36,884 bases of DNA. Source: an uncultured Anaerolineae bacterium. Lineage in GTDB: Bacteria; Chloroflexota; Anaerolineae; JACIWP01. The notes under the pieces were generated by a model. It was not told where the DNA came from, did not search any database, and saw only the letters and a list, made by a program, of their open reading frames with translations. A program made the translations under genes and the position numbers. The stretch is taken from the NCBI GenBank assembly GCA_938049385.1, contig CALIBQ010000014.1:1-36884 (forward strand), in the 5' to 3' direction. Below are positions 1-8,152 of the stretch, in pieces (within the stretch, counting starts at the first letter, position 1; every line of letters starts with the position of its first letter).

Positions 1-40
1 CTGGCGGAGCGGGCAAAAGCCCACAGGGTTTCGCTCTTTC

Positions 41-65
41 CGCCCAGACGTGAAACGTCTGGGCG
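41..65. repeat. Perfect hairpin near the window start
   Basis: Arms CGCCCAGACG (41-50) and CGTCTGGGCG (56-65) enclose a 5-base loop. No U-run follows on either strand, so a terminator role is only possible. It probably belongs to the 3' end of a gene outside the window. Nothing coding is seen in 1-166. Confidence 0.5.
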
Positions 66-125
66 ATACCAGGCCGCTAGCATATTACAGGGAGACCGTT
101 CGGGCCATCGCACATTCGGAAAAGA

Positions 126-159
126 GGGCCTCCCGCATTACATATCGTGCGGGAGGCCC
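126..159 (-). terminator. Rho-independent terminator of the aminotransferase gene
   Basis: Twelve-base perfect arms (126-137 and 148-159) with a 10-base loop lie just after the aminotransferase stop codon. On the minus strand the stem is followed by a short U-rich run (TCTTTT, 125-120). The stem core GCGGGAGGCC is shared with the hairpin at 1449-1482. Confidence 0.75.
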
Positions 160-166
160 CGGGCGT

Positions 167-1330
167 TCAAAGGACTTTGCGCAGTCGTTCCACTGTCTCA
201 GCCAGCTTCTCGGTGGCATTGGCGAAGGAGAGCCGCACGTATCCCTCGCCGCTGGGGCCGAAGGCGGAGCCAGGGGTCATAACCACATGTGCCTCTTCCA
301 GCATGCGCTCGCAGAATTCCAGGGAGGTCATGCCGGTGCCGCTGATGTTCGGGAAGGCGTAGAAAGCGCCCTCCGGCGCCTCACAGCGCACGCCGGGCAG
401 GCTGTTCAGGCCGTCCACGATGAGCCGCCGGCGCTGGGCGTAGACCTCCACCATTTCGCGCACGCAGTCCTGTGAGCCGTTGAGGGCGGCGGCGCCGGCG
501 TACTGAGCAAAGGCCGCCGCGCAGGTGATGGTGTGCGACTGCACCTTGACCATCTGGCTCATGATGGGCTTGGGCGCCAGGGCAAAGCCCACCCGCCAGC
601 CGGTCATGGCATAGGTCTTGGAGAGGCCGTTCAGGATGATGGTGCGCTCGCGCATGCCCGGCAGGGTAGCGATGCTGATATGCTGATGGCCATCGTAGAG
701 GAGCTTGTAATATATCTCATCGGAGAAGACCAGCAGGTCATGGCGCAGGGCCACTTCGGCGGCGGCCTCCAGCTCCTGCCGGCTCAGCACACGGCCGGTC
801 GGGTTGCTGGGCGAGTTGAGGAGCAGGGCGCGCGTGCGGGGGGTGATTTTCTCCTCCAGTGCCTCGCGGGTCAGCAGAAAGTTATTTTTCGCGTCCAGGG
901 GCACCTCGACCGGCACGCCGTCCACGAGCTGGACCATGGGGACGTAGGAAACCCAGGCCGGCTCTGGGATGAGCACCTCATCGCCGCGATCGATGGTAGC
1001 CAGAATGGCGAGGTAGATGGCCATTTTGCCGCCAGATGTAACTAATATCTCGCTCTTGGGGTCGTACTGAAGGCCCTGTTCGGCGGCGTAATGGTTAGCG
1101 ATGGCTTCCAGGAAGGTGGGGATGCCGCGACTGCTGACATAGTGGGTGGCGCCCTTCTGGGCGGCAGTGAAGGCGGCTTCGATGATGTGAGCCGGCGTGG
1201 TGAAATCGGGGTCGCCGCCGGCGAGGTCAATCACGTTGATGCCCTTCTGCGCCATCTGGCGAGCGCGCTCGGAAAAGGCTAGTGTGGCGGACTCCGCCAC
1301 CTGCTGGAGACGTTCTGCACCGAGTTTCAT
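167..1330 (-). CDS. Class I/II pyridoxal-phosphate aminotransferase
   Basis: A 387-residue fold-type I aminotransferase of the aspartate-aminotransferase Ibeta-like group, which transfers amino groups between an amino acid and a 2-oxo acid in the cytosol. Visible features are the N-terminal LAGGDPDF substrate-binding stretch (37-43), NSPSNPTG (172-179), the cofactor-contacting Asp in SDEIY (about 204) and the Schiff-base Lys238 in LSKTYAMTGWR. The length is normal. The ATG at 1330 is chosen because GGGGAGGAAC lies directly before it; the frame stays open upstream but runs through the promoter. The gene has its own promoter (1405-1434) and is flanked by terminators, so it is probably transcribed separately from the acyl-CoA operon upstream. 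Substrate specificity cannot be read; Asp, aromatic, Ala or branched-chain amino acids are all possible. Confidence 0.93.
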   Translation of the reverse strand: MKLGAERLQQVAESATLAFSERARQMAQKGINVIDLAGGDPDFTTPAHIIEAAFTAAQKGATHYVSSRGIPTFLEAIANHYAAEQGLQYDPKSEILVTSGGKMAIYLAILATIDRGDEVLIPEPAWVSYVPMVQLVDGVPVEVPLDAKNNFLLTREALEEKITPRTRALLLNSPSNPTGRVLSRQELEAAAEVALRHDLLVFSDEIYYKLLYDGHQHISIATLPGMRERTIILNGLSKTYAMTGWRVGFALAPKPIMSQMVKVQSHTITCAAAFAQYAGAAALNGSQDCVREMVEVYAQRRRLIVDGLNSLPGVRCEAPEGAFYAFPNISGTGMTSLEFCERMLEEAHVVMTPGSAFGPSGEGYVRLSFANATEKLAETVERLRKVL

Positions 1331-1404
1331 AGTTCCTCCCCTGTTGTGCTTGCGTGGAATATCGCGAGGGAAGCGCCTTTGCCCAACCCCTTGTGGTTGG
1401 GTGC

Positions 1405-1434
1405 ACAATAGCATAAGGGGAGGCCGGCTGTCAA
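1405..1434 (-). promoter_or_regulatory. Sigma-70-type promoter of the aminotransferase gene
   Basis: The -35 is TTGACA (1434-1429), an exact consensus. The -10 is TATTGT (1410-1405) after an 18-base spacer, preceded by an extended -10 TGC (1413-1411). A CCCAACC/GGTTGGG hairpin (1382-1401) lies at the predicted 5' end of the transcript and may stabilise or regulate it. Confidence 0.7.
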
Positions 1435-1448
1435 ATGGCGGGAAACGC

Positions 1449-1482
1449 GGCCTCCCGCGAGCCAGCACACTCGCGGGAGGCC
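1449..1482 (-). terminator. Hairpin ending the acyl-CoA/Etf operon
   Basis: Perfect 12-base arms (1449-1460 and 1471-1482) with a 10-base loop sit 30 bases after the etfA stop codon. The following minus-strand bases hold only a short T run (CGTTTCC). It resembles the 126-159 hairpin in stem length, loop length and core sequence. Confidence 0.6.
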
Positions 1483-1512
1483 AAACCAAACCCTAGGGGT
1501 GAACAGTGTCTT

Positions 1513-2556
1513 TCAGGAGCCGCCGGCCAGCGCGGCGTTCAGGGCCTCCAGCACAGCCTTGGCGTCCGCCACCACGCCCAGGTCGGCATAGGGGAAAATC
1601 TCCGCCTTGGGGTCGGTGTTGATGGCGATAAGGCATTCCGTCCTGGCGATGCCCAGCATGTGCTGGATGGCGCCGGCCGCACCGCAGGCGATGTACAGCG
1701 CCGGCCGCACCGTCTGGCCGGCCATGCCGATGAGCTGTTCCTCGCTGATCCAGCCTTCGTCCAGCGCGCCGCGGGTGCCGGCGAGCCGGCCGCCCAGCCT
1801 CTCCGCCAGCCGGCGGGCCAGCTCGACCCCTTCCTCATCCCCCACGCCGCGCCCCACGCAGACGATGACCCGACTGCGGGATAGGGGCGGTTCCGGCAGG
1901 CCTTCGGGGAATGGGCCAAGCACTTCGACCCTGGCCGGCGGCAGGTCGTCGTAGGATACATGCTCCACACTGCCGTAGCGGTACGGGTCGGCGAAGGGCG
2001 CCGGCAGTACGCCCGGTTCCACCGTAGCAAACTGCGGGCGCAGGGTCGGGCTGACCAGAATCTCGTAATACTCGCCGCCCAGGCGCGGGACAGTGGCCAG
2101 CAGGGCGCGCAGTGCTTCATCCACCCCCAGGTCAATACAGTGGGTGAAGAGCGGGGCGCGGAAGCGCGCTGCCAGGCGCGGCGCCAGTTCACCGCCGAAG
2201 CTTGTGGCATTGAAGAGGACGATCTCGGGCCGGCCGCTCTCGATCTGGCGGGCTAAGGCTTCGACATAGGGTTCGACGGCGAAGGATCCCAGGCCGACGC
2301 CCTCCAGGAGATAGACGGTGTCGGCGCCGTAGGAGATCATCTCACTGCCGGCGGCTTCCTGCGCGCCGAACAGGATGCCCTTGACATATACCCCGAGCGC
2401 GTTGGCCATGTCGCGCGCTTTGCCCAGCAGGGCGCGGGTGGCCGGCGTCAGCCCCTCGCCGCTGACCTCGCCCACCACCCAGATATCTTGATATGCGGCT
2501 TCAGCGGCGGCCATCTCCTCGCCGCCCATCAGGCTTTGTAGAAAGTCCAGGTCCAT
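1513..2556 (-). CDS. etfA: Electron transfer flavoprotein alpha subunit
   Basis: A 347-residue EtfA, which binds FAD and passes electrons between acyl-CoA dehydrogenases and a downstream acceptor as a heterodimer with EtfB. The C-terminal FAD domain is clear: Arg262 in TRGALDEGW, GQTV (280-283), LYIACGAAGAIQHM (287-300) and AINTDPKAEIF (311-321). The ATG at 2556 is preferred to the GTG at 2562, because AGGAGG (2567-2562) overlaps the GTG. AGGAGGTGATC before the ATG is complementary to the whole 16S anti-Shine-Dalgarno end. It is the last gene of the operon, 43 bases after etfB. Whether the pair is an ordinary or a bifurcating Etf cannot be settled by eye. Confidence 0.94.
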   Translation of the reverse strand: MDLDFLQSLMGGEEMAAAEAAYQDIWVVGEVSGEGLTPATRALLGKARDMANALGVYVKGILFGAQEAAGSEMISYGADTVYLLEGVGLGSFAVEPYVEALARQIESGRPEIVLFNATSFGGELAPRLAARFRAPLFTHCIDLGVDEALRALLATVPRLGGEYYEILVSPTLRPQFATVEPGVLPAPFADPYRYGSVEHVSYDDLPPARVEVLGPFPEGLPEPPLSRSRVIVCVGRGVGDEEGVELARRLAERLGGRLAGTRGALDEGWISEEQLIGMAGQTVRPALYIACGAAGAIQHMLGIARTECLIAINTDPKAEIFPYADLGVVADAKAVLEALNAALAGGS

Positions 2557-2599
2557 GATCACCTCCTGACCTATATGCTGTGCGGAGGCCGGCGGGTGT

Positions 2600-3376
2600 C
2601 TATATCAGCCGGCGCTGGCGCAGGAGGGCGAGGATCTCGCCGGCCATCTGCTCCGGCGCGCCCTCGATGACGTTCCCCAGCTCGCGCTCCGGCGGGAAAA
2701 CCTGCCCCCGGCTCTCGATATTGGGCCTCAGCTCCTCAGCCGTGAAGCCCAGGTCCCCTGCCGTCCAGACGCTGACCCCCATCTGACGGTAGGCGTTGAG
2801 GATGCGGGCGCCGTGGGGATAGCGCGCCGGCGGTGCCAGGGGCGAGACTGCGATCAGGGCCGGCGGGGCGACCGCGACCATGATGGGCCGGCCGTCCCAC
2901 AGCCGCACCACTTTGAGCCGTTCACCGTCGAGGGAGAGGGTGACGGCGTGCAGGACCTGCGGCAGGCCCAACAGCTCCGCCAGCCGGCCGGCGGTCTGGT
3001 CGCCGCCGGTATCCGCGGCGGTCTGGCCGACCAGCACCAGGTCACAGGGTGCCAGGCGTTCGATGGCGCGTGCCAGGACCACAGCGGCGGTCGGGGCGTC
3101 GATGCCAGCGAGCGCCTTGTCGCTGATGAGCACCGCCTGGTCCGCGCCCAGGGCCAGCGCCTCGCGCAGGGCGTCATCGGCGGAAGGCCGGCCGAGGCTG
3201 AGGGCGATGACCTCTGCTCCGTGCGCATCTTTCAGGCGGAGGGCGGCTTCGAGGGCGCATTTGTCGGCGGGATTGATGATGCGCTCCTCGCGGTTGATGA
3301 AGATGCGTTCGCGCCGGCGGTTGACCGTGATGCCCTCTGGGTCCAAAATTTGCTTGACGGCTACTGCTATCCTCAT
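2600..3376 (-). CDS. etfB: Electron transfer flavoprotein beta subunit
   Basis: A 258-residue EtfB, partner of the downstream EtfA; the family binds AMP or a second flavin. It opens with MRIAVAVKQILDPE, typical of EtfB, and carries INPADKCALEAALRLKD (34-50), an ALREALALGADQA stretch (69-81) and VLVGQTAADTGGDQT (114-128) in the nucleotide-binding domain. The length is normal. The ATG at 3376 has AAGGAGGAAAAG before it. Etf genes directly downstream of two acyl-CoA dehydrogenases imply that these enzymes reduce this Etf. No ETF:quinone oxidoreductase or Rnf gene is present in the window, so the final acceptor is unknown. Confidence 0.94.
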   Translation of the reverse strand: MRIAVAVKQILDPEGITVNRRRERIFINREERIINPADKCALEAALRLKDAHGAEVIALSLGRPSADDALREALALGADQAVLISDKALAGIDAPTAAVVLARAIERLAPCDLVLVGQTAADTGGDQTAGRLAELLGLPQVLHAVTLSLDGERLKVVRLWDGRPIMVAVAPPALIAVSPLAPPARYPHGARILNAYRQMGVSVWTAGDLGFTAEELRPNIESRGQVFPPERELGNVIEGAPEQMAGEILALLRQRRLI

Positions 3377-3400
3377 CTTTTCCTCCTTGTCCGCCTCACC

Positions 3401-4567
3401 TCACGGGCTGATGCGCACGCCTTCCTGGCGCATAATGTCGGAGGCGATGACGATGCGCTGAATCTCGTTGGTGCCCTCGAAAATCTCGGCGATGCGGGCG
3501 TCACGGAACATGCGCTCGATCTCCAGGTCGCGGCTGTACCCCAGTGCGCCGTAAATCTGCACCGCCTGGGAGATACAGCGCGAGGCCACTTCGGAGCCGT
3601 AGAGCTTGCACATGGCCGCGTAGCGCGTGAAGGGCTGGCCGGTGTCCACCATCCAGGCCGTGCGATAGACCAGGGAGCGCAGGGCTTCGATTTCCGTGGC
3701 CATGTTGGCGATCATCCACTGGATGGACTGGTTGTGCACGATGGCCTTGCCGAACTGACTGCGCGCCTTGGCCCACTGGATACTGCGCTCCAGGGCGGCC
3801 TGCGCCCCGCCCAGACAAGCGGCGCCCAGGCTGACGCGGCCGACGTCGAGGGTTTTCATGAAAGTGACGAAGCCGGCGCCGAACTGCCCCAGGATGTTCT
3901 CCTTGGGCACGCGCACCTCGTCGAACACCAGTTCTGAGGTGCCGCTCCCGCGGATGCCCATCTTGTCCTCGACCTTGCCGACACTGCACCCCTTCCAGTC
4001 CATCTCGACGATGAAGGCGGTGATGCCGCCGCGCGGCCCCAGCGATGGGTCGGTGACCGCCATGACGCTGACAATATCAGCGATAGGGCCGTTGGTGATG
4101 AACATTTTGGAGCCGGTGAGGATGAAGTCATCGCCGTCGCGCACGGCGCGGGTGCGGATGGCGGCGGCGTCGGAGCCGGCGTTGGCCTCGGTCAAGGCGA
4201 AGGCCGCGATTTTCTCGCCGCGCGCCAGGGGGGTGAGGTATTTTTTCTTTTGCTCCGGCGTGCCGTCCAGGTAGATCGCCATAGCGCCGATGCCGGTGTG
4301 CGCGCCGATGACTGTGGCGGTGGAGGTGCAGACCCGGCCGATTTCTTCCATCAGGATGCAGTAGCCCAGCTCGCCGGCGCCCATGCCCCCGTACTCCTGC
4401 GGGAACGGCACTCCCATCATGCCCAGCTCCGCCGCCTTGCGGATGATCTCCCGCGGCACCTCTTCCTCAATGTCAATCCTCTTGGCCAGCGGAGCGACCT
4501 CCTGGCGGGCGAAGTCGCGAATCATGCGCCGTAGCAGTTCATACTCTTTGGGCAGTGTAAAATCCAT
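3401..4567 (-). CDS. Acyl-CoA dehydrogenase (first of two, Etf-proximal)
   Basis: A 388-residue flavoenzyme that oxidises acyl-CoA to trans-2-enoyl-CoA and hands electrons to Etf. The family signature AFALTEANAGSD (122-133) and the C-terminal block around QIYGALGYSRDLEIERMFRD are present. The catalytic base is Glu364 in EIFEGTNEIQR, the short/medium-chain position. The ATG at 4567 has AAGGAGG seven bases upstream; an in-frame extension to 4714 only overlaps the upstream dehydrogenase. It lies 22 bases after the other acyl-CoA dehydrogenase and 24 before etfB. Butyryl-CoA dehydrogenase, or a short branched-chain enzyme, is the likeliest role; chain length is inferred from context only. Confidence 0.93.
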   Translation of the reverse strand: MDFTLPKEYELLRRMIRDFARQEVAPLAKRIDIEEEVPREIIRKAAELGMMGVPFPQEYGGMGAGELGYCILMEEIGRVCTSTATVIGAHTGIGAMAIYLDGTPEQKKKYLTPLARGEKIAAFALTEANAGSDAAAIRTRAVRDGDDFILTGSKMFITNGPIADIVSVMAVTDPSLGPRGGITAFIVEMDWKGCSVGKVEDKMGIRGSGTSELVFDEVRVPKENILGQFGAGFVTFMKTLDVGRVSLGAACLGGAQAALERSIQWAKARSQFGKAIVHNQSIQWMIANMATEIEALRSLVYRTAWMVDTGQPFTRYAAMCKLYGSEVASRCISQAVQIYGALGYSRDLEIERMFRDARIAEIFEGTNEIQRIVIASDIMRQEGVRISP

Positions 4568-4589
4568 CGTTTGCCTCCTTCCCGGCGCG

Positions 4590-5756
4590 TCAGGGGCGCA
4601 GTGAGATGCCGTGCGGCGCAAACTGATCGCGGGCGATGAGGAAGCGCAGTATCTGGCTGGTTCCCTCGGCGATTTCCATGGCCCGCAGATCACGGTAAAT
4701 GCGCTCGATGGCATATTCTTTCATGTATCCATAGCCGCCGTGCACCTGAAGCATGCGGTTGGCGATGCGCATGGCGTACTCGGAACAGATAAGTTTGGTG
4801 ATGGCGGCCTGTGTCCTCAGCCGGCTGTCCCCTTGCTCCGCCAGCCAAGCGGCGTAATGCACCAGATGGCGCATGGCCTCGACCTCGGCGCGCGAGTCAG
4901 CGATGAAGTTCTGGATGGCCTGCTTGAGGGCGATGGGACCGCCGAACTGCTCATGCTCCACGGCGAAGCGCGTGCCGTTCTCCAGCGCGGCCTCCGCCGC
5001 CCCCAGGCAGATGGCTGATAGGCCGACGCGCGAGAGGTCCAGTGCCTCCAGGGCGATGGCGAAGCCTTGTCCCTCCTGGCCCAGCAGACGATCCGCTGGC
5101 ACCTCCGTCCCGTCGAAATAGACCGTGTTGGCGACCAGGCCGCGCAGGCCCATGGTCTTCTCGCGGTAGCCGACCCGCACCCCTGGGGTGTCCACGTCCA
5201 CCAGGAAGGCACTGATGCCTTTACCGCCCGGCTCGTCCGAGGTGCGGGCGAACACCAGCAGTAGCTGTCCGATGCCGGCGTTGGTGACCCACGTCTTGGA
5301 GCCGCGCAGGATGTAGCGGTCGCCCTGGCAGACAGCGGAGGTGCGCAGGGCGGCGGCGTCGGAGCCGGCGCCGCTCTCGCTGAGGGCGAAGGCTCCGATG
5401 ACCTCGCCGGCGGACATGGCCGGCAGAAGCTCCTCCTTCTGCTCCTCGGTGCCGTGGCGCAGGATGGCACTGCCCACCAGCGCCACGTGCACGTTGATAG
5501 TCAGCGCGGTGGAGGCGCAGGCTTTGCCCAAATGCTCCATCAGCAAGGCATAGGAGATCATGTCCAGCTCCGCGCCGTCGTATTTTTCCGGGAATATGGC
5601 GCCCAGGAACCCCTGTTCGGAGGCGGCTTCGAGCTGTTTCAGCGGGGGCTTCTCTTTATGGTCGGTCTCCTGTGCCAAGGGAGCGACTTCGTTGGCGCAG
5701 AAGTCCTCGAACATTTTCACAAACATGCGCTGGTCTTCGTTGAGCGAGAAATCCAT
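4590..5756 (-). CDS. Acyl-CoA dehydrogenase (second of two)
   Basis: Also 388 residues and collinear with its neighbour at 3401-4567, but clearly diverged, so an old rather than a recent duplication. It has GAFALSESGAGSD (121-133) and catalytic Glu364 in EIAEGTSQILR. It probably differs from the neighbour in chain length or branching preference. The ATG at 5756 follows GAGGAGGGAAGGC; the open frame beyond it runs into the palindromic element. It is the first gene after that element, so its transcription depends on readthrough across the element or on an unrecognised promoter within or beside it. Confidence 0.93.
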   Translation of the reverse strand: MDFSLNEDQRMFVKMFEDFCANEVAPLAQETDHKEKPPLKQLEAASEQGFLGAIFPEKYDGAELDMISYALLMEHLGKACASTALTINVHVALVGSAILRHGTEEQKEELLPAMSAGEVIGAFALSESGAGSDAAALRTSAVCQGDRYILRGSKTWVTNAGIGQLLLVFARTSDEPGGKGISAFLVDVDTPGVRVGYREKTMGLRGLVANTVYFDGTEVPADRLLGQEGQGFAIALEALDLSRVGLSAICLGAAEAALENGTRFAVEHEQFGGPIALKQAIQNFIADSRAEVEAMRHLVHYAAWLAEQGDSRLRTQAAITKLICSEYAMRIANRMLQVHGGYGYMKEYAIERIYRDLRAMEIAEGTSQILRFLIARDQFAPHGISLRP

Positions 5757-5791
5757 GCCTTCCCTCCTCTCCAGGCGCGGAAAGCGTCCTG

Positions 5792-6013
5792 CCCCGGTAA
5801 TGAGGGCGTTGAGAAAGTCCAAATATACAACCTGTGGAAGAGCGGCCTGGCGGCTGAAGCCACGGCAACAACTGCGAAGCCTGCGTAGGCAGGCTTCGCG
5901 AAGTCGGCCTGCGCCGACTTCGCAGACGCAGACGCAGTTTCAACTGCCAGGCGATGAGCCAATACCCGCAACTCGAATGGCAATCTTGACCTTTTCCACA
6001 CCCCGGTAATGAG
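5792..6013. mobile_element. Palindromic MITE/REP-like element with flanking direct repeats
   Basis: Identical 13-mers CCCCGGTAATGAG occur at 5792-5804 and 6001-6013. Between them the ends form imperfect inverted repeats: GGGCGTTGAGAAAGTCC (5804-5820) against GGGGTGTGGAAAAGGTC read on the minus strand from 6004. Inside, GCCTGGCGGCTG (5845-5856) pairs imperfectly with 5941-5952. Two perfect hairpins sit in the centre, 5874-5884/5889-5899 and 5898-5908/5913-5923. There is no transposase, and the open frames across it are low-complexity by-products of the palindromes. The structure fits a small non-autonomous insertion, with the direct repeats as target duplication. It fills the 307-base gap between the hydratase and the dehydrogenase genes. 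Confidence 0.65.
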
Positions 6014-6014
6014 C

Positions 6015-6053
6015 GCCGGCGGGGTAGCCGCTCTCCCCCGCTTCCCCGCCGGC
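6015..6053 (-). terminator. GC-rich hairpin after the enoyl-CoA hydratase gene
   Basis: Arms GCCGGCGGGG (6015-6024) and CCCCGCCGGC (6044-6053) begin 11 bases after the hydratase stop codon. No U-run follows, so it may be a weak or Rho-assisted terminator, or an RNA processing stem rather than a full stop. Confidence 0.4.
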
Positions 6054-6063
6054 CGGGGGCATC

Positions 6064-6849
6064 TCAGCGGTCCTTGAACTGCGGCTGTCGCTTTTCCAGG
6101 AAGGCGCGCACGCCTTCATGCATGTCCTCGGTCTCCAGCAGGGAGGCGAATTTGTCCGCCTCGTACAGCAGGCCCTCGCTCAGGCTCATCTTCAGGCCGG
6201 TGTCCACGCAGTCCAGGATGGCGCTGATGGCGATGGCACTGCGGGAGGCGATCTTTTTCGCCAGGCCCTGGGCGGCTTTCAGCACCTCGCCGGCCGGCAC
6301 CACCTGGTTCACCAAGCCGATGCGGTAGGCCTCCTGGGCGTTGATCATGTCGCCGGTGAGCAGAAGCTCCAGGGCTTTGCCCTTGCCGATCATGCGCGGT
6401 AGGCGCTGGGTGCCTCCCCAGCCAGGGATGATGCCCAGGTTGATCTCCGGCTGGCCGAAGCGGGCGTTGGCGCTGGCGATGCGGATGTGGCAGGCCATGG
6501 CCAGCTCGTTGCCGCCGCCCAGACAGACGGCGTTGATGGCGGCGATGACCGGCTTGCGGCTGGCCTCGATGCGGTTGAAGAGCGCCTGGCCGCGCAGGAC
6601 CACTTCTTTGGCCTGTTCCGGGCTTTTCAGGGCGTTGATCTCGTTGACGTCGGCGCCGGCGACGAAGGCGAACTGGCCGGCGCCGGTGATGATAATGACC
6701 TTGACCCTGGGGTCGTTGGTGGCTTCCTCAAAGGCGGCTTCCAGGTCCATCACGGTCTGGGTATCGAAGGCATTGGCCGGCGGGTGGTCAATGGTGATGG
6801 TGGCCACCCGATCGTCCACGCTGTAGCGCACATTCTGATACTCGCCCAT
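6064..6849 (-). CDS. Enoyl-CoA hydratase/isomerase family protein (crotonase)
   Basis: A 261-residue crotonase-fold enzyme that hydrates trans-2-enoyl-CoA to 3-hydroxyacyl-CoA. The oxyanion-hole stretches are AFVAGADVNEI (61-71) and AVCLGGGNELAM (107-118). Both catalytic glutamates are present, Glu115 (GGNELA) and Glu135 (GQPEINLGIIPGWGGTQ). Two ATGs compete; GGAG (6861-6858) is only two bases from the ATG at 6855 but eight from the ATG at 6849, so 6849 is chosen. It lies 37 bases after the hydroxyacyl-CoA dehydrogenase gene. The full catalytic pair favours a true hydratase over an isomerase. Confidence 0.92.
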   Translation of the reverse strand: MGEYQNVRYSVDDRVATITIDHPPANAFDTQTVMDLEAAFEEATNDPRVKVIIITGAGQFAFVAGADVNEINALKSPEQAKEVVLRGQALFNRIEASRKPVIAAINAVCLGGGNELAMACHIRIASANARFGQPEINLGIIPGWGGTQRLPRMIGKGKALELLLTGDMINAQEAYRIGLVNQVVPAGEVLKAAQGLAKKIASRSAIAISAILDCVDTGLKMSLSEGLLYEADKFASLLETEDMHEGVRAFLEKRQPQFKDR

Positions 6850-6886
6850 CGTCATGTCTCCTTTCTAGTGAGTGAGCGGCGGGTCA

Positions 6887-8110
6887 TCAGGCGTATTCCA
6901 GGAAGCCTTTGCCGACCTTCTTGCCGAGGTGCTTGGCGCGCACCTTGGTGCGCAGGAGGCGCGCCGGCCGGAACCGCTCGCCGTACTTGGCGGTGAATTC
7001 CTCCAGTTTTTGCAGGACGTAGTCCAGGCCGAGGGTGTCGGCCAATTGCAGAGGCCCCATGCGTTCGCCGCGATAGGTCATGCCGGTGCCGGCGATCATG
7101 GCCATGTCAATGTCGTTGACGTTGGCCACGTGCTCGGTGACGCAGAGGACGGCCTCGTTGATCATGGGCATCATCAGGCGTTCCTCGCTGAACTCGGTGC
7201 CGGTCTTGACCTCGCCGGATTCCTGCAGTTCCTTGATGAACTGCTTGACCGGTTCGTCGGTCTGGTCGCCGTAGCCGTAAAAGCCGGCGCCGGATTTCTC
7301 TCCCAGCCGGCCGGCCTGCACCAGTTTGGCGAAGAGCTTGGCCGGCTCCATGCGCGAGCCGTACTCCTGATACAGGTACATGCCCACATCGTAGCAGATG
7401 TCCAGCCCCAGCATGTCCATCAGGGTGAACGGACCCATCGGCCAGCCGAAGGCTGTCATGCGCTCATCAATCTCGGCGGCGGTGGCCGCGCCTTCCTCCA
7501 GCGCCTTCACCGCCTCGTTGAGGTAAGGCATCAGCAGGCGGTTCACCAGGAAGCCGGGACATTCCTGCACCACCACGGGGATTTTGCGCAGGCTTTCGGC
7601 AAACATGACGACGTCGTCCACGGTCTCCTGGGAAGTATCCAGGCCGGGGATGACTTCGACGAGCTTCATGACGTGGGCAGGGTTGAAGAAGTGCATGCCG
7701 ATGACCTTCGCCGGCCGTTTGGTGGCCGCCGCCATCTCCGAGATGGACAGAGCCGAGGTGTTGGAGGCGAAGATGGTGCCCTCGGGGCAGATTTCATCCA
7801 GCTCGGCGAAGACGCGCTGTTTGATGGACATCTTTTCCGGCACGGCCTCGATGACGATGTCCACATCCTCGAAGCCGTCGTAGGTGAGCGTCGGCGTGAT
7901 CAGGTCGAGTTTGGACTGCATCTCGCCGGCGCTCATCTTGCCTTTGTCGACGCGCCGCTGATAGATGTCGCGGATGCGCGCCATGCCCTTGTCCAGCATG
8001 GCCTGGTCCACGTCCTTCAGCACAACGGGCAGGCCGGAGTAGGAGATCACCTGAGCGATCTCCGCGCCCATTGCGCCGGCTCCCACAACACCCGCTTTGA
8101 AAATGTACAT
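6887..8110 (-). CDS. 3-hydroxyacyl-CoA dehydrogenase
   Basis: A 407-residue NAD-dependent enzyme oxidising 3-hydroxyacyl-CoA to 3-oxoacyl-CoA. The Rossmann motif GAGAMG is at 10-15. The catalytic dyad is His140 (GMHFFNPAHVMKLVEVI) and Glu152. It is longer than the roughly 280-residue clostridial Hbd because it has two successive C-terminal 3HCDH domains (about 189-285 and 305-405), as in the dehydrogenase half of FadB but without the hydratase half. The ATG at 8110 follows AAGGAGGAGGTCGAACG. The separate hydratase downstream supplies the activity missing compared with FadB. Confidence 0.94.
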   Translation of the reverse strand: MYIFKAGVVGAGAMGAEIAQVISYSGLPVVLKDVDQAMLDKGMARIRDIYQRRVDKGKMSAGEMQSKLDLITPTLTYDGFEDVDIVIEAVPEKMSIKQRVFAELDEICPEGTIFASNTSALSISEMAAATKRPAKVIGMHFFNPAHVMKLVEVIPGLDTSQETVDDVVMFAESLRKIPVVVQECPGFLVNRLLMPYLNEAVKALEEGAATAAEIDERMTAFGWPMGPFTLMDMLGLDICYDVGMYLYQEYGSRMEPAKLFAKLVQAGRLGEKSGAGFYGYGDQTDEPVKQFIKELQESGEVKTGTEFSEERLMMPMINEAVLCVTEHVANVNDIDMAMIAGTGMTYRGERMGPLQLADTLGLDYVLQKLEEFTAKYGERFRPARLLRTKVRAKHLGKKVGKGFLEYA

Positions 8111-8152
8111 CGTTCGACCTCCTCCTTCAGGTTATATGTGCGGGCCGCTCCA

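Noticed and set aside
1-166. A tRNA or gene end in the first 166 bases
   Set aside because: Only hairpins are visible; no cloverleaf and no supported coding frame.
5717-6009. Open frames of about 95-150 codons crossing the 5792-6013 element
   Set aside because: They are basic, low-complexity translations of the palindromes, lack Shine-Dalgarno sites, and overlap real gene starts.
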